From an uncultured Oscillochloris sp. (GTDB taxonomy: Bacteria; Chloroflexota; Chloroflexia; Chloroflexales; Chloroflexaceae), in NCBI GenBank assembly GCA_903877945.1, contig CAIRFY010000128.1, positions 1-5,368 of the forward strand: a stretch of DNA of 5,368 nucleotides, in the 5' to 3' direction. How positions within the stretch are numbered: the stretch's first letter is position 1; the number at the start of each line of letters is the position of its first letter. A program made the translations under genes and the position numbers. Shown piece by piece: positions 1-5,368 of this stretch. Below the pieces are notes generated by a model. It was not told the origin of the DNA and made no database searches. It saw nothing but the letters and a program-made list of their open reading frames with translations.

Positions 1-39
1 CGGGAGAGGGGGAGTCGGATGCGTCCTGCTGCGGAATCT
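1..39 (-). repeat. Partial inverted copy of the C/G-rich modular repeat, cut by the window edge
   Basis: These bases match the reverse complement of 4772-4810 at 38 of 39 positions; the one mismatch is at base 29. The match ends sharply at base 40, where the complete copy would go on into its second hairpin. This copy therefore keeps one hairpin arm (1-11) and the 27-nt spacer module but lacks the other hairpin. The partner arm of the visible stem would lie left of base 1. Matching spacer sequence, and not just G-runs, shows that this is true repeat homology and not low complexity. It lies 30 bp upstream of the first gene. Confidence 0.85.
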
Positions 40-68
40 GAGCCTACCATAACCATGCGCGCTGCTTC

Positions 69-2078
69 ATGAAACCTCAGAATGTTACGCACGCTGATCC
101 GCACAGGGGCGTATTAGGCCGTATCAATGCTGTATTCGCTCTGGTTGGGTTGGTTGTATTCCTTGTTGTTGCGGGGCCGGTCTGGCTGTGGGCGCTCTCG
201 GCGCTGGCTCGTGCCGTGATCCCGGCCTTCGCCTGCGTCGTGCTGCTCCTGCTTCCCGGCCTGGCGCTGCTGCGGATTCTCTGGGACGCCCCGCTCGCCC
301 TCGATGAGCGCTTGCCCCTCGCGCTAAGCCTGAGCTGCGTTGTCCCACCGCTGCTGCTCCTCGTCGGCGATCAGGTTGGGCTGCGCTGGGGTGGGCCGCT
401 GGCGTGGGCCGTCCTCGGTGCCTGTGCGCTGGTTGCCCTCTGGCCGCGCCACAAGGCGGCGCAGCCAGAGGGCGAGACCCTCCCGGTTTCACTGGCGCTC
501 CTGCTGATCACGGTGGCCAGTCTGGCCGTGCGCCTCTACGCTACCCGCGACCTCGTGATGGGCGAGTTTGGGGACTCGGTGCATCACACGATCATTGCTC
601 AGCTCCTCGTCGATAACGGCGGTCTTTTCCGCTCCTGGCAGCCCTACGCTCCGCTCACCACCCTCACCTATCACTACGGGTTTCATAGCGTTGTCGCCTG
701 GCTCAGTTGGCTCAGCGGGATGCCGGTGCGGCTGGCGCTGCTGGCGGTTGGTCAGACGCAGAGCGCCTTGGCGGCACCGCTGCTCTACCTGCTCACCCTG
801 CGCCTGAGCGGTAGCCGCCCGGCGGCGCTCTGGGCAGCCCTGATCGTCGGGCTGGCTATGGCCATGCCGGGCTACTATGCGAGTTGGGGACGCTACACGC
901 AACTCGGCGGGCAGACGCTGCTCGTCGGTGTGTGCGTGGCCTGGGCGGCGCTGCTTGATATGGTTGGTGAACCCACACCCGCCTGGCCTTCGTTGGCGCG
1001 TCTTGGAGCCCTAGCCGGGATCAGCACGGCGGGGCTGGCAGTGACACATTATCGCGTTGCGGTCTTCGCGGTCTGCTTTGTGCTGGCCTACACGATCTAT
1101 GTGCTGGCCACGCGTGTGCGTTCAGGACGGAGCTTTCTGTGGCTGGCCGGTGCCGGGTTGGCATCGGGTGGACTATCCATTCTGCTGGCGCTGCCCTGGC
1201 TGCTGCGCGTGCGCGAGGGCAAGCTGATCCAGATTAGTGACCACTTCGCATCGCAGAATATCGGCACCGAGGGTGCCAACAGCATTCCGGGGGTGATTGT
1301 CGCGATGGTGGCCCCCTGGCCGCTGGTCGCTCTGTCGGTCGCCGCCATCGGGCTGCTGATCTGGCGTCGCCAGTGGCGCGGTCTGACGCTGCCCCTGTGC
1401 GCGGCCCTGATCGGGGTCGCGGCTAACCCTTATGTCATCGGGCTAGGGGGTGCCGGGGCGATCACCAACTTCGCGGTGATCATTGCCATTTATATGCTGC
1501 TGGCCCCGCTGTCCGGTATCACCCTCGCCGAGCTTGGCGCGTGGGCCGGGCGGCTGCCCTGGGGGCGCTTCCTCGCGCCGGTTGTTGGTGTAGCCCTGGC
1601 CGCCTGGGGACTCACGTGGCAGCCCACGTACATTGACCGGGGTAACGAGCTGTTTTTGCCAGCGGATCTCGCCGCAATGCGTTGGATCTCTCTCAACACC
1701 GCGCCCGGCGAGCGGCTGTTCGTCAACAGTTTCCCGGCCTACGAGGGCACGCTCTACGCCGGATCCGACGGCGGCTGGATGCTGACCTTCTTCAGCGGAC
1801 GAACCACCAACCTCCCGCCGATCACCTACGGCTCGGAGGCTGGCCCCACACCCGACTACCTGCTGCGCGTGAACGCGGAAAATGCGGCGGTGCAGGCCCA
1901 CCCAGTTGATTCGCCCGAGGCCGCCGCCGCCCTCAAGGCCGCCGGGTTCCGCTATCTCTACAATGGCCCGGCGGCCAGTCCAGGCAACGAATACCTTGAC
2001 CCAACGCGGATTGATGCCTCGCCGCTCTACGCGCAGGTCTATCGCCGCGACGGGGTAACAATCTGGAGGGTGCGCTAG
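69..2078 (+). CDS. Polytopic membrane protein, GT-C-like glycosyltransferase or glycan-assembly protein
   Basis: This 669-residue protein is strongly hydrophobic. I count roughly 12-14 membrane segments between residues 20 and 515, for example near 21-45, 50-71, 83-100, 110-125, 139-157, 222-245, 252-270, 284-298, 312-347, 357-380, 408-432, 439-458, 463-485 and 500-517. A soluble C-terminal domain (about 520-669) follows and is probably extracytoplasmic. After the fifth segment there is a loop with the acidic cluster EFGD (166-169) followed by HH (172-173), the place where GT-C enzymes carry their catalytic or metal-binding acidic residues. Further possible signatures are HYGFH (202-206) and GRYTQLGGQ (274-282). 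This topology is typical of lipid-phosphosugar-dependent GT-C and related uncharacterised membrane families; substrate unknown. ATG 69 is the first in-frame start after a TGA at 39-41, but no Shine-Dalgarno precedes it. It overlaps the next gene by one base. The membrane nature is certain; the enzymatic role is inferred. Confidence 0.85.
   Translation: MKPQNVTHADPHRGVLGRINAVFALVGLVVFLVVAGPVWLWALSALARAVIPAFACVVLLLLPGLALLRILWDAPLALDERLPLALSLSCVVPPLLLLVGDQVGLRWGGPLAWAVLGACALVALWPRHKAAQPEGETLPVSLALLLITVASLAVRLYATRDLVMGEFGDSVHHTIIAQLLVDNGGLFRSWQPYAPLTTLTYHYGFHSVVAWLSWLSGMPVRLALLAVGQTQSALAAPLLYLLTLRLSGSRPAALWAALIVGLAMAMPGYYASWGRYTQLGGQTLLVGVCVAWAALLDMVGEPTPAWPSLARLGALAGISTAGLAVTHYRVAVFAVCFVLAYTIYVLATRVRSGRSFLWLAGAGLASGGLSILLALPWLLRVREGKLIQISDHFASQNIGTEGANSIPGVIVAMVAPWPLVALSVAAIGLLIWRRQWRGLTLPLCAALIGVAANPYVIGLGGAGAITNFAVIIAIYMLLAPLSGITLAELGAWAGRLPWGRFLAPVVGVALAAWGLTWQPTYIDRGNELFLPADLAAMRWISLNTAPGERLFVNSFPAYEGTLYAGSDGGWMLTFFSGRTTNLPPITYGSEAGPTPDYLLRVNAENAAVQAHPVDSPEAAAALKAAGFRYLYNGPAASPGNEYLDPTRIDASPLYAQVYRRDGVTIWRVR
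2065..2070 (+). promoter_or_regulatory. Ribosome binding site for the GTG-started GT4 gene
   Basis: GGAGGG lies 7 bases before the GTG at 2078-2080, inside the last codons of the upstream gene. It supports the GTG start. Together with the one-base stop/start overlap (TAGTG) it implies translational coupling of the two genes. Confidence 0.85.
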
Positions 2079-3232
2079 TGCGGATCAGTGTTGTTGGCCC
2101 AACCTACCCGTTTCGCGGCGGGATTGCTCACTATACGACGCTTATGGTGCGCCAGCTACGTGCGGCTGGCTATGCCGCGCCGCTCTACTCGTTCACCCGC
2201 CAGTACCCGCGCTGGCTGGTCGGAGGGCGCAGCGACCGTGACCCCAGCAGTTCGCCGCTGCGCGTTGACTGTGAGTATATTCTCGACCCAATCAACCCGT
2301 TTACGTGGTGGCGACTCTACCGCCGCGTGCGTGCCGATCACCCCGACGTATTGATCCTTCAGTGGTGGGTGCCCTACTGGACGCCGTGTCTCACGGCGGT
2401 CTCTAGCATGATCAAGCGCAACACACAGGTGAAGATCATGTTCATCTGCCATAACGTAGTGCCCCACGAGGGCGGCGGCGTGATCGACCGACGCCTGGCC
2501 CTGACGGTGCTGCGCCTCGGTGACGCGCTGCTCGTCCACAGCGAGCAGGATCGGCTACGCCTGCTTGCGATGTTGCCCCATGCACGGGTGGTGAAGGCCC
2601 ATCACCCCACCTACGCCGAGTTGGCTCACCAGAGCAGCACCAACCCCTCCCACCTGCGCCGCGATCTCGGTATCCCCGCCGATACGCACGTGCTGTTGTT
2701 CTTTGGCTTTGTCCGTCCCTACAAGGGGCTTGAATATCTCATCCAGGCCATGCGCCTGATCCGCGAGCGAGTCAATGCCCACCTGCTTGTCGTCGGTGAG
2801 TTCTGGACGGCCCCGGAATTTTACCAGCGCTACGCCGATGAGTTTGGGGTGAGCGAGGCGATGACGATCATTAACCGCTATGTCCCCAATGAGGATTTGC
2901 GGCCCTACTTCGACATTGCCGACGTGGTGGTGTTGCCCTATGTCGCGGCCACCCAGAGTGGTGTGGTGCAACTGGCTTTCGGGTTTGGTAAGCCGGTGAT
3001 CACCACGCGGGTCGGTGGGCTTTACGAGGTGGTGGAGGATGGGGTGAACGGACTGATAGTACCACCCCAGGACGAGGGTGCCCTTGCCGATGCGGTCATC
3101 CGCTACTTTAGCGAGGGTCTCGCCGTGCCCTTTAGCGCGAATGTGGCCGCTCAGGCGACAACAAGCTTCTCCTGGCAGCAGTTGGTGACAACGATTGAGC
3201 AGGCCGCACGCGACCTCGGGGTGCAGGGGTAG
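2078..3232 (+). CDS. Glycosyltransferase, GT-B fold, GT4 family (non-canonical EX7E region)
   Basis: This 384-residue protein has the usual size and two-domain layout of GT4 retaining enzymes, which transfer sugar from a nucleotide donor. The N-terminal Rossmann domain opens MRISVVGPTYPFRGGIAHYT, with the glycine loop RGG at 13-15, and contains HNVVPHE at 125-131. The donor-binding C-terminal domain begins near 205 with FFGFVRPYKGLEYL (208-221) and includes YVPNEDLRPYF (268-278), ADVVVLPY (281-288) and GFGKPVITT (302-310). In most GT4 enzymes two glutamates (EX7E) sit just before the GKPV motif. Here that stretch reads ATQSGVVQLAF (291-301), with no acidic residue at either position. No signal peptide is seen, so it is probably cytoplasmic or peripheral to the membrane. 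The GTG start is set by a strong RBS and the overlap with the membrane-protein gene. Sugar and acceptor are unknown. Confidence 0.93.
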   Translation: MRISVVGPTYPFRGGIAHYTTLMVRQLRAAGYAAPLYSFTRQYPRWLVGGRSDRDPSSSPLRVDCEYILDPINPFTWWRLYRRVRADHPDVLILQWWVPYWTPCLTAVSSMIKRNTQVKIMFICHNVVPHEGGGVIDRRLALTVLRLGDALLVHSEQDRLRLLAMLPHARVVKAHHPTYAELAHQSSTNPSHLRRDLGIPADTHVLLFFGFVRPYKGLEYLIQAMRLIRERVNAHLLVVGEFWTAPEFYQRYADEFGVSEAMTIINRYVPNEDLRPYFDIADVVVLPYVAATQSGVVQLAFGFGKPVITTRVGGLYEVVEDGVNGLIVPPQDEGALADAVIRYFSEGLAVPFSANVAAQATTSFSWQQLVTTIEQAARDLGVQG

Positions 3233-3234
3233 CC

Positions 3235-3267
3235 AATGCAAAATGCAAAATGCAAAATGCAAAATGC
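3235..3267 (+). repeat. Tandem heptamer array (AAAATGC x4 plus a partial unit)
   Basis: Four exact AAAATGC units (3240-3246, 3247-3253, 3254-3260, 3261-3267) follow a partial AATGC unit (3235-3239). The array begins two bases after the stop codon of the GT4 gene. A period of seven is not a codon multiple, so it reads through all frames and lengthens spurious antisense ORFs with peptides such as HFAFCILH. Short heptanucleotide tandem repeats of this sort are known from intergenic DNA of cyanobacteria and some other filamentous bacteria. No function can be assigned. Confidence 0.95.
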
Positions 3268-3286
3268 GGATATAGGCAATACCGCA

Positions 3287-3333
3287 GAAGCGTCCTGTCA
3301 TTCTGAGCGAAGCGAAGAATGACAGGACGCTTC
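3287..3333 (+). repeat. Perfect 18-bp inverted repeat, possible terminator hairpin or dispersed repeat
   Basis: The arm GAAGCGTCCTGTCATTCT (3287-3304) is exactly complementary to 3316-3333, with an 11-base loop, GAGCGAAGCGA. The core around the loop (CATTCTGAGCGAAGCGAAGA) resembles a sequence I recall as a common dispersed intergenic element in Chloroflexota and other phyla; that is memory, not a search. The hairpin lies 54 bp after the GT4 stop. Only a weak T-rich tract (TTACTTTTG, 3340-3348) follows, so it may terminate or attenuate transcription, but it is not a textbook intrinsic terminator. Confidence 0.85.
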
Positions 3334-3379
3334 ACGGCGTTACTTTTGCTCTACGACAAGGTTTCAGAATTAGCAAATT

Positions 3380-3477
3380 TACTTTACAGTTCTGTGCGAC
3401 CCTCACCCCCTGCCCCTCTCCCTCACGGGGAGAGGGGGCTGGGGGGTGAGGGCTGATCGGCGACAAACTGTAAAGTA
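3380..3477 (+). repeat. Single-hairpin copy of the C/G-rich repeat inside a 12-bp inverted repeat
   Basis: The core 3400-3453 is one large imperfect palindrome. The left arm (3400-3422, beginning CCCTCACCCCC) pairs with the right arm (3427-3452, ending GGGGTGAGGG) around the loop TCAC (3423-3426). The right arm and tail, 3428-3455, are identical over 28 bases to 4815-4842 in the two-hairpin copy. Outside the core, TACTTTACAGTT (3380-3391) is exactly complementary to AACTGTAAAGTA (3466-3477), so the whole 98-bp unit is a nested inverted repeat. This looks like a REP- or MITE-like element lying in the gap between the two GT4 genes. In RNA it would form a very stable stem. Confidence 0.9.
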
Positions 3478-3503
3478 CCTGCGAACCATGTCTACTGCCT
3501 AAA

Positions 3504-3507
3504 AAGG
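3504..3507 (+). promoter_or_regulatory. Ribosome binding site that decides the start of the second GT4 gene
   Basis: AAGG (within AAAAAGG, 3501-3507) lies 6 bases before ATG 3514. It touches the alternative TTG at 3508 with no spacing, and it is 15 bases from the next ATG at 3523. Only ATG 3514 is correctly spaced. Confidence 0.65.
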
Positions 3508-3513
3508 TTGTCT

Positions 3514-4719
3514 ATGCCGCCAATGCGGATCACCTTTCTGATCATTATGGGCATCGAGCGGCCTTCGGGCCGACGCTACTTCCATATCGCCCGTGGGCTG
3601 GCCCGCCAGGGCCACCGGGTGCGACTGCTGGCCCTGCATCCCGACCTGCCCACCTGTCCGCAGCGCCGCTTTATTCAGGAGGGCGTCGAGATCTGGTATG
3701 TGGGCCAGATGCACGCCCGCAAGGATGCCAGTGTGCCGAGCCGCTTTGGGCCTCTGGATCTGCTGCGCGTCCTGGCCAGTTCGACTTTGGGCATGATCTG
3801 GGGTGTGATCTGCTCGCCCGCCGATGTCTACCACCTCGGCAAGCCTCAGCCGGTGAATGGGCTGGCCGCCCTTTTGGCGGTGCGTCTCCTGCGCTGCCGA
3901 CCCTTCTACATAGACTGTGACGATGACGAGGTGCGCGGCAACCGCCTGCCCGCCGCCTGGCAGCGCGCTGTCTTCGGGTTTTGGCAGTGGCTGCTGCCGC
4001 GCCTAGCGGCCGGTGCCACGGTGAATACACGCCACTTGGCAGCCGAACTGACTGACGCCGGGGTGTCGCCGGTGGTTCTGGTGCCGAATGGAGTGGACGC
4101 GGACAGCTTTGTGGCCCCGCCGACCGCCACCCTGGCTGCGCTGCGCGCCGCCCTTGGCCTGGACGGTCGCCCCGTCGTGGCCTACGCCGGTGCCCTGGCC
4201 TTGCAGAATCACCCCGTCGATCTGCTGATCGAGGCGTTTGCCCAGGTGGCGGTCGCCTTGCCCGCTGCCGCCCTGCTGATCATCGGCGGCGGCGAGGATC
4301 TGCCCCTGCTGCGCGATCTGGCTGTGCGGCGCGGCCTGCGAGATCGGGTATACTTCACGGGGCAGATGCCTTACCATACGGTGTCGGCCTACCTGGCCCT
4401 GGCCGACCTGAGCGTTGACCCGGTGCGCGACGACCCGGTGGCCCGCGCCCGCTCGCCGCTCAAGCTGGTCGAAAGCATGGCCTTGGGAGTCCCCGTTATC
4501 ACCGGCGATGTGGGCGACCGGGCCGAACTCCTTGATGGCGGCGCAGCGGGGGTGTTGGTGCGCCCCGGCGACGCCACGGCCCTGGCCGAGGCGATGATAC
4601 GCCTTCTGGGCGATGCGCCCCGTCGGCAGGTTCTCGCCGCCGCAGGGCGCGAACGGGCCAGAAGTTACGCATGGGATCGGCTCGCCGAGGTGTGGGCGAC
4701 GGTCTACAGAAGGTTTTAG
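3514..4719 (+). CDS. Glycosyltransferase, GT-B fold, GT4 family
   Basis: From ATG 3514 the protein has 401 residues, normal for a GT4 enzyme; a TTG at 3508 would add two. The N-terminal domain starts with the beta-strand MRITFLII, then GRRYFHIARGLARQGHRVRLLAL (18-40), and carries the acidic stretch IDCDDDEVRGNRLP (about 133-146). The C-terminal donor-binding domain starts near 220. Visible motifs are VPNGVD (190-195), VAYAGAL (222-228), LLIIGGGED (254-262), VYFTGQMPY (279-287), and SPLKLVESMALGVPVI (314-329), which holds the conserved second glutamate, E320. The first EX7E glutamate is not present, a common variation in this family. A terminal tail, RSYAWDRLAEVW, is also typical. No signal peptide or obvious membrane span is seen. 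It probably adds one sugar to a lipid-linked or surface glycan; substrates cannot be told. It is separated from its neighbours on both sides by repeats. Confidence 0.94.
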   Translation: MPPMRITFLIIMGIERPSGRRYFHIARGLARQGHRVRLLALHPDLPTCPQRRFIQEGVEIWYVGQMHARKDASVPSRFGPLDLLRVLASSTLGMIWGVICSPADVYHLGKPQPVNGLAALLAVRLLRCRPFYIDCDDDEVRGNRLPAAWQRAVFGFWQWLLPRLAAGATVNTRHLAAELTDAGVSPVVLVPNGVDADSFVAPPTATLAALRAALGLDGRPVVAYAGALALQNHPVDLLIEAFAQVAVALPAAALLIIGGGEDLPLLRDLAVRRGLRDRVYFTGQMPYHTVSAYLALADLSVDPVRDDPVARARSPLKLVESMALGVPVITGDVGDRAELLDGGAAGVLVRPGDATALAEAMIRLLGDAPRRQVLAAAGRERARSYAWDRLAEVWATVYRRF

Positions 4720-4732
4720 GAGCAATATCTTG

Positions 4733-4842
4733 CCCCCTCACCCCGGCCCCTCTCCCTCACGGTGAGAGGGGAGATTCCGCACCAGGACGCATCCGACTCC
4801 CCCTCTCCCGCGCAGGGAGAGGGGGCTGGGGGGTGAGGGCTG
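4733..4842 (+). repeat. Two-hairpin copy of the C/G-rich modular repeat (REP/BIME- or MITE-like)
   Basis: The ends are inverted: 4735-4756 (CCCTCACCCC...CTCTCCC) pairs with 4815-4839 (GGGAGAG...GTGAGGG). Inside are two hairpins. The first has stem CCCCTCTC/GAGAGGGG (4747-4754 with 4764-4771). The second has an 11-bp perfect stem, CCCCCTCTCCC/GGGAGAGGGGG (4799-4809 with 4815-4825), and loop GCGCA. A 27-nt spacer (4772-4798) separates them; it recurs inverted at the left edge of the window. The last 28 bases are identical to 3428-3455. The element carries no gene and occupies most of the gap between the second GT4 gene and the GT2 gene. Short ORFs through it (giving peptides such as LTPAPLPHGERG) are artefacts of the repeat. 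Confidence 0.92.
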
Positions 4843-4880
4843 TCCGGCGGTAGATTCCTTATTTGAAGAGTATTGGTTTG

Positions 4881-4885
4881 AGGAG
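4881..4885 (+). promoter_or_regulatory. Ribosome binding site for the TTG-started GT2 gene
   Basis: AGGAG lies 7 bases before TTG 4893-4895. Earlier in-frame TTG codons at 4863 and 4878 have no such site, so this decides the start. Confidence 0.8.
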
Positions 4886-4892
4886 TGCAGCC

Positions 4893-5368
4893 TTGACCGC
4901 GCAACCCTCGCAGGCACCCCTGGTCTACCTGGTGGTGCTGAACTGGAACGGCTACGCCGATACCCACGAGTGCCTTGAGTCGCTGCGTGGCCTGGCTTAC
5001 CCACACTATCGGGTACTCGTCGTCGATAACGCCTCCAGCGATGACAGCCCCGCCCGTATCGCCGCCGATCACTCTGAGGTCGAACTGCAGCGCTGCGCAA
5101 AAAACCTCGGCATCGCCGCAGGCTATAACGTCGGTATCCAGATGGCCCTGCAATGCGGGGCCGACTATGTGGTGCCGATGAATAACGACCTCGACTGTGA
5201 CCCGCTGTTTGTTTCGCAGATGATCGCCACTCAGCGTGCAAACCCCGGATGCGGCGTGGTGATGCCGAAAATCTTTTACTACGAAGATCGCGACCGGATC
5301 TGGTCAACCGGGGCCTACGCCCGCTGGATGCCCTCGAATATCGTGATGCGCGGGCGCAAGCGGCGCGA
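4893..5368 (+). CDS. GT2 family glycosyltransferase, N-terminal part (runs off the window)
   Basis: The frame is open from a TAG at 4851-4853 to the right edge and gives 158 residues from TTG 4893; full-length relatives have about 300 residues. The GT-A fold motifs appear in order: VYLVVLNWNG (11-20), VLVVDNASSDDS (41-52), NLGIAAGYNVGI (71-82), then YVVPMNNDLD (92-101), where NND holds the DXD-equivalent metal- and nucleotide-binding acid. After these comes MPKIFYYEDRDRIWSTGA (124-141). This arrangement is characteristic of the inverting GT2 group that contains rhamnosyltransferases such as WbbL, but the sugar cannot be decided. No ATG is available near the start; TTG 4893 has a well-placed AGGAG. 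It lies 173 bp after the second GT4 gene, in the same direction, with the two-hairpin repeat between, and probably belongs to the same glycan cluster. The C-terminal half is missing only because the window ends. Confidence 0.93.
   Translation, partial: MTAQPSQAPLVYLVVLNWNGYADTHECLESLRGLAYPHYRVLVVDNASSDDSPARIAADHSEVELQRCAKNLGIAAGYNVGIQMALQCGADYVVPMNNDLDCDPLFVSQMIATQRANPGCGVVMPKIFYYEDRDRIWSTGAYARWMPSNIVMRGRKRR

Noticed and set aside
21..3297. Shared 8-mer GCGTCCTG in the left-edge repeat spacer (21-28) and in the 18-bp hairpin arm (3290-3297)
   Set aside because: Eight bases with no flanking similarity are not enough to link the two repeat families in GC-rich DNA.
2555..3301. A 248-codon ORF on the minus strand opposite the first GT4 gene
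   Set aside because: It is antisense to a gene with clear GT4 motifs. Its start region is translated hairpin and heptamer repeat (ILHFAFCILHW), and the rest has no recognisable domain. Long antisense ORFs are expected at this GC content.
3235..3333. CRISPR array
   Set aside because: The heptamer units are contiguous with no spacers, and the following hairpin is a single unit, so there is no repeat-spacer periodicity.
3341..3376. Promoter for the second GT4 gene (TTGCTC with a TTAGCAAAT-like -10)
   Set aside because: The match to -35/-10 consensus is poor and no spacing gives two good hexamers, so I do not list it.
4003..4725. A 240-codon ORF on the minus strand opposite the second GT4 gene
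   Set aside because: It is a shadow of a GC-rich coding region; the + strand protein has full family motifs, and the antisense product shows none.
4671..4853. A short + strand ORF giving LTPAPLPHGERG-like sequence
   Set aside because: It overlaps the end of the GT4 gene in another frame and runs through the two-hairpin repeat. Such peptides are a frequent artefact of this kind of repeat.
4716..5307. Minus-strand ORFs opposite the GT2 gene start
   Set aside because: They cross the repeat and then the antisense of a frame with NWNG, VDNASSD and NND motifs; the GT2 frame explains the region.

Overview
The window is a GC-rich bacterial segment with four genes, all on the + strand. They look like part of a cell-surface glycan assembly cluster (exopolysaccharide, O-antigen-like glycan or glycolipid). 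In order they are: a polytopic GT-C-like membrane protein (69-2078), a GT4-type glycosyltransferase (2078-3232), a second GT4-type glycosyltransferase (3514-4719), and the N-terminal half of a GT2 family glycosyltransferase that starts at a TTG codon (4893) and runs off the right edge. The protein style, the base composition and the kinds of intergenic repeat suggest a filamentous member of the Chloroflexota. This is a tentative inference: no marker gene is present.

The first two genes overlap by one base (TAGTG), and the second has a good Shine-Dalgarno sequence inside the end of the first, so they are almost certainly cotranscribed and translationally coupled. Genes 2 and 3 are separated by about 280 bp and genes 3 and 4 by about 173 bp. 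Both gaps are filled mostly by repeats. The 2/3 gap holds a tandem heptamer array, a perfect 18-bp hairpin, and a C/G-rich hairpin element nested inside a further 12-bp inverted repeat. The 3/4 gap holds a larger two-hairpin version of the same C/G-rich element. A third, partial and inverted copy lies at the extreme left edge (1-39) and matches 4772-4810 at 38 of 39 positions. The window therefore shows three architectures of one modular, REP/BIME-like or MITE-like family, with inverted copies bracketing the three complete genes.

In the likely division of labour, the GT4 and GT2 enzymes add sugars from nucleotide donors on the cytoplasmic side to a lipid-linked or surface glycan. The polytopic protein would act within or across the membrane, possibly using a polyprenyl-phosphate sugar. 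Donors and acceptors cannot be read from the sequence. I see no tRNA, rRNA, CRISPR array or transposase gene. The glycosyltransferases are ordinary family members. The repeat architecture, and a GT4 that lacks the usual EX7E glutamates, are the parts most worth a second look.
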